From assembly GCA_004558525.1 (NCBI GenBank), contig SFCQ01000010.1:1-62134 (forward strand): a stretch of 62,134 bases of DNA, in the 5' to 3' direction. The position numbers and the translations under genes are program-made. Position 1 is the first letter of the stretch. Each line of letters begins with the position of its first letter. This DNA is from Clostridiales bacterium. GTDB lineage: Bacteria; Bacillota; Clostridia; Christensenellales; CAG-138. Below are positions 1 to 7,193 of this stretch, in pieces. Under the pieces are notes generated by a model. The model had not been told where the DNA came from. It saw nothing but the letters and a program-made list of their open reading frames with translations, and did not search any database.

Positions 1-1
1 G

Positions 2-391
2 ACACAGAAACGCTTTGTAAAGGCGATTGCGTACAAGTTTCCCATTGAACAAAAGGTGCTCACGCAATTTGATGAATGCGGGGCATCTGTGGAGACGGTA
101 TGTCTCTTAGTGCGGAGAAACAGTCTACACATAGATATTGACGTGGATGTGGAAGAAATGCTGCAGGAAAAGCGCGGTCAGGCCACCTATCCGCAGATCA
201 AAGAGTATGTTCTGGAACATAGCGGCTTGAAGGTCAGTAATTTGTATATCGCACAGGTAAAACAGAAGTGCGGCATTATTGAACGTGAGAATTACAACAA
301 GCCGAAGTCTGAGGATACCAAGCAACCGCAATGCCCGCCAGATAAAGAAAAATCAATCAAGGAGGCATTGAAGCACTTCGGAATGATTTAA
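2..391 (+). CDS. C-terminal part of an RlmD-like methyltransferase/mobile-element protein (5' end outside window)
   Basis: The frame is open from the window edge to a TAA at 389, so the gene begins upstream; the GTG at 56 is only an internal codon. The visible part carries a charged helical segment (SLHIDIDVDVEEMLQEK), then a YxQIKEYVLEHSGLKVS block and a KxKCGI..NYN..K tail ending KHFGMI. From memory, this C-terminal module is attached to proteins annotated as 23S rRNA uracil methyltransferases or DNA methylases on clostridial conjugative elements; no methyltransferase core is visible here. It is followed 10 nt later by a DUF6061 gene, another common passenger of such elements. I infer that the left edge of the window is the end of an integrated element. 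The family assignment cannot be proved without the N-terminal part. Confidence 0.55.
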   Translation, partial: TQKRFVKAIAYKFPIEQKVLTQFDECGASVETVCLLVRRNSLHIDIDVDVEEMLQEKRGQATYPQIKEYVLEHSGLKVSNLYIAQVKQKCGIIERENYNKPKSEDTKQPQCPPDKEKSIKEALKHFGMI

Positions 392-401
392 GGAGACAAA
401 T

Positions 402-575
402 ATGAATAATTTGCTTTCCTGTGAGTTCAACATAGATACTGCCTGTGTTGAACTGAAATTAACCGATGGCAGTATGATTTCCATTGACTGCACTGCTGTG
501 GAGAATGGGGTTGCCGACAATATGTATCAGCGGTCAGAGCTGGCTTACCTGATTTATTATGACCCACTGGATTGA
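402..575 (+). pseudogene. Truncated DUF6061 family protein (57 codons)
   Basis: An ATG at 402 follows the Shine-Dalgarno AAGGAGA (390-396) and opens a 57-codon frame ending at TGA 573. The sequence contains the blocks NIDTACVELKLTDGSMISID and VADNMYQRSELAYLIYYDP, which I recognise as DUF6061, a small protein of unknown function frequent on Clostridia mobile elements. Family members normally continue about 20-25 residues beyond the DP motif; here the frame stops two residues after it (DPLD), so the C-terminus is missing. The ribosome binding site is intact, so a shortened protein could still be made. It is too short to have been listed as a long ORF but is better supported than many longer shadow frames. 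Confidence 0.6.
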
Positions 576-672
576 TGTTATCCCGCCTATCTGAAAGCAG
601 GATAGGCGCGATTTTCCATAGTGGAAGAATAATTGCTCATATACTCGTTAAAAAATGATGGAGGTGCTTTGT

Positions 673-1158
673 ATGGAAACAATAAATATTTACGGCGACA
701 ATCGTTTCGCTGAACACACAAAAATCCGGGAAGCCTGTCGGGGCATTGTGATAAACGCCGGAAAGATTCTCCTGTCCTATGAAGTGAAAACCGATCAATG
801 GATGATCCCCGGCGGCGGTGTGGAGGAGGGTGAAAGCTATGAAATCTGCTGTATTCGGGAATTGACAGAAGAAACAGGTTTCCTTGTAAAGCCGTTGCAG
901 CACTATCTGGCCATCTACGAATATTATGAGGACTACCTGTACCCAAGCCACTATTTTATCTGCAAAGTGACCGGGCAGACGGAGAGAATGCTGACCCGGC
1001 GTGAAAAAGAGGTTGGTATGGAACCTCGATGGATCCCGCTGGAGGAAGCAATTTCTGTTTTCTCCAAATACCAGGACTATGCAGACAAAGAGGAAAAGCG
1101 TGGAATGTATCTTCGGGAATATAAGGCACTGTCTGCATATCTGAATGCCAGCCAATGA
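673..1158 (+). CDS. NUDIX hydrolase
   Basis: The protein of 161 residues contains a complete NUDIX box, GGVEEGE-x7-REL-TEETGF, matching GX5EX7REUXEEXGU, at about residues 46-68. NUDIX enzymes hydrolyse nucleoside diphosphates linked to another moiety; the glutamates of REUXEE bind the metal. The substrate cannot be read from the sequence. I chose the ATG at 673 because GGAGGTG (660-666) sits 6 nt before it; the frame also holds ATGs at 655 and 658 but these have no suitable Shine-Dalgarno. Base usage is like the lar genes that follow and unlike the bulk of the window, consistent with an acquired segment. Likely cytosolic and monocistronic, with a 278-nt gap before larE. Confidence 0.85.
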   Translation: METINIYGDNRFAEHTKIREACRGIVINAGKILLSYEVKTDQWMIPGGGVEEGESYEICCIRELTEETGFLVKPLQHYLAIYEYYEDYLYPSHYFICKVTGQTERMLTRREKEVGMEPRWIPLEEAISVFSKYQDYADKEEKRGMYLREYKALSAYLNASQ

Positions 1159-1436
1159 AACATATCCGCTGATTAAGGTATGCGAGGGGCAAATATGGCC
1201 TTAGTGTTAGCGGTCTTTGCGCTGCTCAGAAAATAGATTATTGACAGATTGGGATTTGTCGAGATGAGTAAATGTGAGGGTTCTTTGCCGTTCTTACCCC
1301 TGCTTACTGCGGTTGGAAACGGAGAAAGACGCAGGGGTGTTGGCAGAATTGGACAGCGCAGGCGTTATGACGGCTGAACTTGTTATATTGCTTCTGTGCT
1401 TTGAACAAAAATGCTTTTGATTTATTGAGGTATTGA
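1159..1436. other. Intergenic region between NUDIX gene and larE
   Basis: No RNA gene, clear promoter or terminator was recognised. In frame +2 an open stretch (1268-1420, possible GTG at 1274) reads through RLETEKDAGVLAELDSAG and AELVILLL, which looks protein-like but lacks a Shine-Dalgarno and a recognisable family. It could be a remnant of a deleted gene. Confidence 0.3.
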
Positions 1437-2183
1437 ATGAAGATAAATGAGTTTTTTGAAAACAATCCAAAGGTCGCGGTTGCATTTTCGGGCGGCGTTG
1501 ACTCGGCTTATCTTTTGTATGCGGCGAAGCAATATGCAAAAGAAGTACAGGCATATTATGTAAGCTCCGCCTTTCAGCCACAGTTTGAGCTGGAAGATGC
1601 TGCGCGCCTGGCTAAAGAACTGGATGTTCCCATGCGGGTATTGCCGGTTGATGTTCTCTCTTCCGATATCATTGCGGCCAATCCAGCCGATCGCTGCTAC
1701 CACTGTAAGAAAATGATATTTGAGGCTATTCGGAAAGCGGCGGGGGAGGATGGCTTTTACGTTTTGCTGGATGGGACAAACGCTTCTGACGATGAGGGAG
1801 ATCGTCCCGGTATGCGCGCTATTCGGGAATTGTCCGTTTTTTCTCCCCTGAGAGATTGCGGCTTGACGAAAGAGGAAATCCGCCTGCGCTCAAAAGAAGC
1901 CGGGTTATTTACTTGGGACAAACCTGCATATGCCTGCCTTGCTACACGGATCCCAACCGGCGAGCCGATTACCGAAGAAAAACTGAAGGTAACCGAAGCT
2001 GCGGAAAACTTCCTGTTTTCGCTTGGACTGACCAATTTTCGGGTGCGACGAATGGGAGATGCAGCAAGATTGCAGGTCACAGCCGCACAGATTGGTAAAG
2101 TAATGGAAAACAGAGAACTCATCACGACGGTATTGAAACGGTTTTATTCTGCGGTACTGTTGGACTTGGAGGCGAGAGAATGA
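1437..2183 (+). CDS. larE: LarE, ATP-dependent sulfur transferase for nickel-pincer cofactor
   Basis: LarE adenylates the carboxylates of pyridinium-3,5-biscarboxylic acid mononucleotide and installs sulfur, giving the bisthiocarboxylate later metallated by LarC. The 248-residue protein has the PP-loop SGGVDS (residues 18-23), the LDGTNASDD block near 111-119, and the motif AYACLATRIP with Cys167 at the position of the sacrificial cysteine of the family. A CxxC pair (RCYHCK, Cys87/Cys90) is also present; some LarE proteins bind an iron-sulfur cluster and deliver exogenous sulfide instead, and this pair leaves that option open. The ATG at 1437 follows GAGG at 1426-1429. The stop overlaps the larB start (ATGA), so the two are translationally coupled. 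Confidence 0.93.
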   Translation: MKINEFFENNPKVAVAFSGGVDSAYLLYAAKQYAKEVQAYYVSSAFQPQFELEDAARLAKELDVPMRVLPVDVLSSDIIAANPADRCYHCKKMIFEAIRKAAGEDGFYVLLDGTNASDDEGDRPGMRAIRELSVFSPLRDCGLTKEEIRLRSKEAGLFTWDKPAYACLATRIPTGEPITEEKLKVTEAAENFLFSLGLTNFRVRRMGDAARLQVTAAQIGKVMENRELITTVLKRFYSAVLLDLEARE

Positions 2184-2932
2184 AAAGCGAGATCAAATCG
2201 ATTCTGGAAGCTGTACAAGCCGGAAAAATGACGGTGGATGATGCGCTTTTAGCTATCAAAAAAGAACCGTTTGAAGATATCGGCTACGCAAAAATAGATC
2301 TGCACCGCGCTATTCGCCAGGGTATGCCAGAGGTTATTTTCGGCGCCGGCAAAAGCGCGGAACAGATTATTGGAATTGCAGAACGGATGAAACAAAATGG
2401 GCAGAAAACTATTCTGATCACACGGCTTTCTCCGGAAGCTGCCGAAAGGATCGCCGCGGCACATGAAATGACGTATCATGCGGATGCGAAAATAGGAATC
2501 ATGGGCAGTATTCCGCAGCCGAACGGTATTGGCAGAATCGTTGTGGCAACCGGAGGGACCAGCGATATTCCGGTAGCGGAGGAATCGGCGCTGACAGCTG
2601 AAGCATACGGTAATGAAGTCGTGCGTTTATATGATGTAGGCGTGGCGGGGCTTCAGCGTCTGCTCGCTCATCTGGATGAAATCATGAGCGCAAGCGTTAT
2701 CGTCGCCATAGCCGGAATGGAGGGCGCTCTTGCCAGCGTGATCGGCGGTCTTGCCGATTGTCCGGTGATCGCCGTTCCCACCAGTATAGGATACGGCGCT
2801 TCATTCGGCGGCTTGTCCGCGCTTTTATCCATGCTTAATTCCTGCGCCAGCGGGGTGTCGGTTGTAAATATTGATAACGGCTTTGGGGCCGGATATCTGG
2901 CAAGCATGATCAATCATATGGAGGCAAAATAA
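2180..2932 (+). CDS. larB: LarB, nicotinate-adenine-dinucleotide carboxylase/hydrolase
   Basis: LarB carboxylates the pyridinium ring of nicotinic acid adenine dinucleotide and hydrolyses it to pyridinium-3,5-biscarboxylic acid mononucleotide, the first step of nickel-pincer nucleotide synthesis. The 250 residues have a helical N-terminal part and a PurE-like C-terminal domain: VATGGTSDIPVAEEAAL-type segment near residues 114-130, DVGVAGLQRLL, IVAIAGMEGAL, and the glycine-rich VPTSIGYGASFGGLSALL followed by NIDNGFGAGY. The start overlaps the larE stop by 4 nt and the stop abuts the larC ATG, giving a tight larE-larB-larC operon. Length is normal for the family. Confidence 0.92.
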   Translation: MKSEIKSILEAVQAGKMTVDDALLAIKKEPFEDIGYAKIDLHRAIRQGMPEVIFGAGKSAEQIIGIAERMKQNGQKTILITRLSPEAAERIAAAHEMTYHADAKIGIMGSIPQPNGIGRIVVATGGTSDIPVAEESALTAEAYGNEVVRLYDVGVAGLQRLLAHLDEIMSASVIVAIAGMEGALASVIGGLADCPVIAVPTSIGYGASFGGLSALLSMLNSCASGVSVVNIDNGFGAGYLASMINHMEAK

Positions 2933-4201
2933 ATGAAAACCTTATATCTGGACTGCGGCATGGGCGCTGCAGGAGATATGCTGACAGCGGCATTGTTGGA
3001 ACTGCTCCCTGATGGAGATGGATTCATAGCCGAACTCAACGGCCTTGGTATTCCAGGCGTGGCGGTTTCACGAGAGACATCGGTAAAATGCGGTATTCGG
3101 GGAACGCATATCACTGTAAAAGTGAACGGCGAAGAAGAATCCGAAGAAATGCATGAACGCTTGCACGAGCATAGCCATGAAAATGGGCATTCCCATTCCC
3201 ATGAACATGAACGTGAACACGCCCATGGGCATTCCCACGATGAAGAACATTCACATCATCATAGCGGTATGCATGATATAGAACATATTATTGGAAAGCT
3301 GCCGATAACTGAAAAGGTAAAAGCAGACATTCTCGCGGTCTATTCTCTGATAGCGGAAGCTGAAAGCTATGCACATGGCGTTCCCGTTAGAGAGGTTCAC
3401 TTCCACGAGGTAGGAATGATGGATGCGGTTGCGGATGTAACGGCGGTTTGTATGCTGATGGATCGTTTGTCTCCAGAGCAGGTTGTGGTTTCTCCGGTTC
3501 ATGTAGGAAGCGGTCATGTTAAATGCGCCCATGGAATTCTTCCCGTACCTGCTCCTGCAACCGCGTATATCCTGAGGGGTGTCCCGATCTATGGCGGCGG
3601 AATCAAGAGCGAGCTGTGTACTCCTACCGGCGCAGCATTACTTAAGCACTTTGCCACGAAATTTGCAGATATGCCGGTTATGAGAACGACAGCCATCGGC
3701 TATGGCATGGGGAAGAAGGATTTTACTGCTGCCAACTGTGTTCGGGCCATGCTCGGAGAAACAGAGGATTCAGGTGATACGATTGCGGAGCTTTGCTGCA
3801 ACCTTGATGACATGACGGCTGAAGCGATAGGGTTTGCAGAAGAACAGTTTTTTGCGGCAGGTGCTTTAGAAGTATACACTGTTCCTGCACAGATGAAAAA
3901 ATCACGCCCGGGGATTCTGCTTTCGGTAATGTGCCGTGAAGAGGATAAAGAGCATATGCTCCGGCTGATTTTTCAGCACACTACTACTCTTGGTGTGCGC
4001 GAAAACATCAGCCGCCGCTATACCCTGTCACGCAGAATGGAGAGTATCCCAACTGAATTAGGAGAAGTGCGTGCCAAGATATCCTCCGGATACGGTGTGA
4101 CAAGAGAAAAACTTGAATATGAGGATGTTGCCCGTATCGCAAGAGAGCAGGGCATGAGCCTTGCCGACGTGACAAAGCGCATCGGCAGGCAGGAGAAATA
4201 G
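2933..4201 (+). CDS. larC: LarC, nickel insertase (cyclometallase) for nickel-pincer cofactor
   Basis: LarC inserts nickel into the bisthiocarboxylate nucleotide in a CTP-dependent cyclometallation. The 422-residue protein starts with DCGMGAAGDMLTAALLELL, contains the conserved HFHEVGMMDAVADV block (about residues 155-169) and the NLDDMTAEAIGF segment. A histidine-rich loop spans residues 74-117 and probably binds or stores nickel. In Lactobacillus plantarum the product is split into larC1/larC2 joined by programmed frameshifting; here a single uninterrupted frame encodes both halves. The gene begins directly after the larB stop. A terminator-like hairpin of a dispersed repeat (4225-4250) follows 24 nt downstream. 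No larA lies in the window, so the cofactor's client enzyme is elsewhere or absent. Confidence 0.93.
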   Translation: MKTLYLDCGMGAAGDMLTAALLELLPDGDGFIAELNGLGIPGVAVSRETSVKCGIRGTHITVKVNGEEESEEMHERLHEHSHENGHSHSHEHEREHAHGHSHDEEHSHHHSGMHDIEHIIGKLPITEKVKADILAVYSLIAEAESYAHGVPVREVHFHEVGMMDAVADVTAVCMLMDRLSPEQVVVSPVHVGSGHVKCAHGILPVPAPATAYILRGVPIYGGGIKSELCTPTGAALLKHFATKFADMPVMRTTAIGYGMGKKDFTAANCVRAMLGETEDSGDTIAELCCNLDDMTAEAIGFAEEQFFAAGALEVYTVPAQMKKSRPGILLSVMCREEDKEHMLRLIFQHTTTLGVRENISRRYTLSRRMESIPTELGEVRAKISSGYGVTREKLEYEDVARIAREQGMSLADVTKRIGRQEK

Positions 4202-4219
4202 CATTAGCGAAGTGTCAGT

Positions 4220-4409
4220 CTGTCAAAAAGTGGCTGGTCGCCACTTTTTTGAGTTTTTGCGGGTTTCGCCTCTCGCATTCGCTCCCGGGCGGCAAAACCC
4301 GCAAAGTACGAAAACCTTTGGGTTTTCATCCGTTCTGACGCACATGTCGTCAGAGCCGGATTAAACATAAGGGGCTGCGGCCCCTTATCAACTCAGGGGT
4401 TTTTGACAG
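4220..4409 (+). repeat. Dispersed five-hairpin repeat, copy 1
   Basis: A 190-bp element bounded by the 10-bp inverted repeat CTGTCAAAAA (4220-4229) and TTTTTGACAG (4400-4409). Inside lie five consecutive stem-loops: AAAAGTGGC/GCCACTTTT followed by a T-run; GCGGGTTT/AAACCCGC enclosing CTCCCGGGCGGC; GAAAACC/GGTTTTC; TCTGACG/CGTCAGA; and AAGGGGC/GGCCCCTT. The same order recurs at 11240-11416 and, inverted, at 13667-13856. The first hairpin plus T-run could end larC transcription. No ORF is present, so it is a non-autonomous or RNA-structured element. Confidence 0.8.
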
Positions 4410-4446
4410 GCTGGTGTAATATGCTTCTCTGAAAAGCCGGTATGGT

Positions 4447-5385
4447 TTATTCATCTATGCTTATATCAAGACCGAACTCCTCGGGCAGGAAACGCGGGCA
4501 TACGTTTTCAGACGTGCATATTACGCTTGCTGCAAGGCGTGTGCCTATCTCGCAGGCCTCCTGCATGGTTTTGCCGTAAGTAAGGCCTATTGTCGCTCCG
4601 GCAAAAAAAGCGTCTCCGGCGCCGGTGGTGTCCTTAACATCAACTTTTTTTGCTGGGCATATGCCTTTTTCGCCGTCAGTGGTGGCATAAACAGCGCCGT
4701 GCTCGCCCATAGTTACTATCATGCGCTGTATCCTTGCTGCCTTTATGCGCTCAGCAAGTATATCAGCCATCTCTTGCGGAGCCTTATCGCTATAATCGTC
4801 GCTGAACAGGATACCGGCCTCCTGCTGGTTGCAGACAAAGCAGTGCGTAGAGCGCAAAAAGTCTCTTCTTTCAACCGCTATCCTCATGTTTGAAACAACG
4901 GCGTATACGGGCTTATCATACTTTTCTGCCAGCATGAATACCTGCTTTACAATGTCCTTATCTATATCTATTTCAAGCGATATGCTGTCAGCCTGGCTGA
5001 ATATCTCGTCGCCATGCTCTATGAGTGTGTCGAGTATAGGGTGCAGATCGGGGCGCTTTGAGATAGCGGCTTCAACGTCGCCATTGTTGCCGAATACCGC
5101 GAGCCATGTGCCCATTCCGTTCGGAGTGACGCGTATATAGTCCGTATTTACCTTGTGGCTCTTTAGCTTTTTTATAACGTCGGCCCCTGCGCCGCTGTCG
5201 TCAACAAGGCTGATGAACGTTGGCCTAAGCTCAACGTTTGCAATGTCCTCGGCTATGTTACGGCTCACTCCGCCATGCACCTGCTCGACTCTTCCTGCGT
5301 TCCTGCCGCCAGGTATATACACCTCAGATGGGTAACCCTTTATATCGACAAACACAGCGCCAAGCACAACTATGCCCATGCCCAT
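4447..5385 (-). CDS. PfkB-family carbohydrate/nucleoside kinase
   Basis: The 312-residue cytosolic protein belongs to the ribokinase/PfkB family, which phosphorylates a sugar or nucleoside with ATP. Visible signatures are the N-terminal strand IVVLGAVFVDIKG, the substrate-site GGVSRNIAEDIA (about residues 38-49) and the PfkB signature DTTGAGDAFFAGATIGL near residue 250, where the GAGD aspartate is the catalytic base. The NxxE motif is read as NQQEAG. The overall pattern (VDIKGYPS, HGGVSRN) resembles pseudouridine kinases such as YeiC/PsuK, but no psuG or transporter is adjacent, so the substrate is undecided. The ATG at 5385 follows GGAGG by 7 nt. The gene is transcribed alone towards the larC repeat. 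Confidence 0.85.
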   Translation of the reverse strand: MGMGIVVLGAVFVDIKGYPSEVYIPGGRNAGRVEQVHGGVSRNIAEDIANVELRPTFISLVDDSGAGADVIKKLKSHKVNTDYIRVTPNGMGTWLAVFGNNGDVEAAISKRPDLHPILDTLIEHGDEIFSQADSISLEIDIDKDIVKQVFMLAEKYDKPVYAVVSNMRIAVERRDFLRSTHCFVCNQQEAGILFSDDYSDKAPQEMADILAERIKAARIQRMIVTMGEHGAVYATTDGEKGICPAKKVDVKDTTGAGDAFFAGATIGLTYGKTMQEACEIGTRLAASVICTSENVCPRFLPEEFGLDISIDE

Positions 5386-5462
5386 ATCATATCCTCCGTT
5401 TTTCGACTTATACCGCTAAATTATAACATGATATCCGTGCTTATTAAAGATTATTTCCTTTC

Positions 5463-5594
5463 TCAGGCGCAGCTTTCATCTATAATGAGCTTGTAGGGCA
5501 AATCGTATTCGCTTATGCTTATGATATATGCATTTGGCAGCCTGTAATCGTTGTATAGCCGCTCAAGATTGCCGGCAGGTTTCGGATTCCATAT
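5463..5594 (-). pseudogene. Possible 3' gene fragment (about 40 codons)
   Basis: On the minus strand an open stretch ends at TGA (5463-5465) and reads through AGNLERLYNDYRLPN and AYIISISEYDLPYKLIIDES. It has no start codon or Shine-Dalgarno and is preceded by an in-frame stop at 5595-5597. The composition is protein-like and uses the ATA/AGG codons typical of the window, so it may be the tail of a decayed gene. I do not recognise the family. Confidence 0.3.
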
Positions 5595-5723
5595 TCATCC
5601 CCCTGTCGGCTGGGCTGATTTTGACTCTATGATGCTTTTAATTACAGCATATAATTATGTCAAAACATAAAACATCCAGGTTTTATGGTATAATAAAATG
5701 TAACAAAACGGGGGGACGAGCCT
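5595..5723. other. Intergenic region and promoter of the LytTR gene
   Basis: A good -10 element TATAAT lies at 5688-5693, about 30 nt before the ATG at 5724, and GGGGGGA (5709-5715) is the ribosome binding site. No convincing -35 hexamer is seen 17 nt upstream. The CACCCAA repeat found before the ABC transporter genes is absent here. Confidence 0.5.
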
Positions 5724-6422
5724 ATGCCATACCATGTAGCCATATGTGACGACAGCGTTAATGACGCCGAATTTGTAAAAACAATATTGCTTAGCTGGGC
5801 TAACGAGCGTATGCATGAGGTGCGTGCGGATGTGTTCCCATCGGCCGAAAGCTTTATGTTTGAGTATGACGAAAACAAGCGCTATGACATACTTTTGCTT
5901 GATATAGAGATGGGCCGGATGGACGGGGTAACTATGGCGCGGCATGTCCGCGCAGAAAACAAGGCTGTGCAGATAGTGTTTATAACGGGTTATTCTGATT
6001 ATATAGCGGAGGGCTACGATGTTGAGGCGCTGCACTATTTGATGAAGCCTGTGAACAGGGAAAAGCTGTATAACGTGCTTGACAGGGCGGTGGAAAAGCT
6101 GGAGCTGAGCGAACGCTGCCTTAACCTTGAGCTTTCCGGTGAGATGATGCGCATACCTGTGTACGAGATACTTTATCTTGACGTGAACCGCAACTATGTG
6201 ACCATACATGCTGATAAGGATTATACTGTAAAGCGCACGCTTGCCGAGTTTGAAGCGGAGCTTGGCAGCGGCTTCAGCAGGATAGGCAGGGCAATGATAG
6301 TCAATCTAAAGCACATACGCCGCGTAACAAAGACCGAACTGCATCTTTCAAACGGCGTAGTGCTTCCGCTGCCAAGGGGAGCGTATGAGCCGCTGAACAG
6401 GGCTATTATTGCCAATACATAA
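5724..6422 (+). CDS. LytTR-family response regulator
   Basis: A 232-residue AgrA/ComE-type regulator. The N-terminal receiver domain has the acidic pair Asp9/Asp10 (ICDDS), the phospho-acceptor Asp60 in LLLDIEMG, and Lys108 in LMKPV. The C-terminal LytTR DNA-binding domain (about residues 135-232) includes the patterns YLDVNRNYVTIH and FSRIGRAMIVNLKHI. Such regulators bind two direct repeats about two helical turns apart. It is followed 11 nt later by a GHKL kinase, forming a two-component pair, and the next genes are two ABC exporter subunits preceded by a direct repeat with a 21-bp period (7110-7137), a plausible target. Start codon ATG with a strong GGGGGGA site. Confidence 0.92.
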   Translation: MPYHVAICDDSVNDAEFVKTILLSWANERMHEVRADVFPSAESFMFEYDENKRYDILLLDIEMGRMDGVTMARHVRAENKAVQIVFITGYSDYIAEGYDVEALHYLMKPVNREKLYNVLDRAVEKLELSERCLNLELSGEMMRIPVYEILYLDVNRNYVTIHADKDYTVKRTLAEFEAELGSGFSRIGRAMIVNLKHIRRVTKTELHLSNGVVLPLPRGAYEPLNRAIIANT

Positions 6423-6433
6423 GGAGCTTATAT

Positions 6434-7096
6434 ATGAGCATATTTTCCAAGCAGATAGATAAGCGCATAGCGGTGTATCAGCGCGAGCTTATAGAAACAC
6501 ACTATAAAGAAGTTGAGAACATGTATAAGCAGATGCGCGGTTGGCGTCACGACTACCGCAACCATATACAAACCATGAAGGTGCTTGCTTCAAACGGGGA
6601 TATGGAGGGTATAAAGGAGTATCTGAACAAGCTGGATACCGACCTTAACACGGTAGATATAGCCATAAAAACCGGCAACGCTATGGCGGATGCTATAATA
6701 AACAGCAAGGTCTCGCTGGCAAGATCAAGGGATATAGATGTGAGCATAGACGCCCACATTCCCATAAAGCTCAAGATAAGCGAGCTTGACCTGTGCTGCA
6801 TATTGGGTAATCTGTTTGACAATGCGATAGAGGCGAGTATGCCGCTGCCAAAAGAAAAACGGCTCATAAGGGTATATATGGATATGAAGGGAACTCAGCT
6901 ATACATATCCTTTACCAATTTTACATCGACTAAAAAGCTTACAAAGCTCGGCAGCAGTTTTGTCACAACTAAGGGCGAGGGGCACGGCTTCGGCCTTGTG
7001 CGTATAGACAACATAGTTGACAGGCTGGATGGATACCTTAGCCGCAACAGCGAGGATGGCGCATTTACAACGGAGATACTGATCCCGCAGGTGTAG
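6434..7096 (+). CDS. GHKL-type sensor histidine kinase lacking a membrane sensor domain
   Basis: The 220-residue protein has the GHKL/HATPase_c_5 layout of AgrC-like kinases: the phospho-acceptor motif WRHDYRNH with His39, the N box LFDNAIEAS around Asn130, and the glycine-rich GEGHGFGLVRIDNIV. AgrC-type kinases normally begin with six or so transmembrane helices; here only about 35 polar residues precede the histidine box and no membrane segment is predicted by eye. The ATG at 6434 follows AAGGAG (6421-6426), so the short form seems genuine and not a misplaced start. I infer that it senses an intracellular cue or depends on a partner, perhaps the neighbouring transporter. Confidence 0.85.
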   Translation: MSIFSKQIDKRIAVYQRELIETHYKEVENMYKQMRGWRHDYRNHIQTMKVLASNGDMEGIKEYLNKLDTDLNTVDIAIKTGNAMADAIINSKVSLARSRDIDVSIDAHIPIKLKISELDLCCILGNLFDNAIEASMPLPKEKRLIRVYMDMKGTQLYISFTNFTSTKKLTKLGSSFVTTKGEGHGFGLVRIDNIVDRLDGYLSRNSEDGAFTTEILIPQV

Positions 7097-7107
7097 CTTT
7101 GCAATTT

Positions 7108-7168
7108 GGCACCCAATTTTAACGATTCGTCACCCAAATGTGCATCGCATAAGCTTTTATGCTATTAT
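7108..7168 (+). promoter_or_regulatory. Putative LytTR binding site and promoter for ABC exporter genes
   Basis: Two copies of CACCCAA, each preceded by G at the -2 position, lie at 7110-7116 and 7131-7137, exactly 21 bp apart. AgrA-type LytTR regulators recognise direct repeats at this spacing. A -10 like TATTAT is at 7163-7168, while the -35 position (7140-7145) is poor, as expected for an activator-dependent promoter. Assignment to the adjacent LytTR regulator is inference. Confidence 0.5.
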
Positions 7169-7193
7169 ACGCCCGAAAACGAGGTGAGCCTAT

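Noticed and set aside
1268..1420. Open frame between the NUDIX gene and larE
   Set aside because: Protein-like in places but without ribosome binding site or recognisable family; kept only as a possible remnant.
3068..3532. Minus-strand ORFs opposite larC rich in Met/Phe
   Set aside because: They are the antisense of the His-rich loop and have no Shine-Dalgarno or family match.
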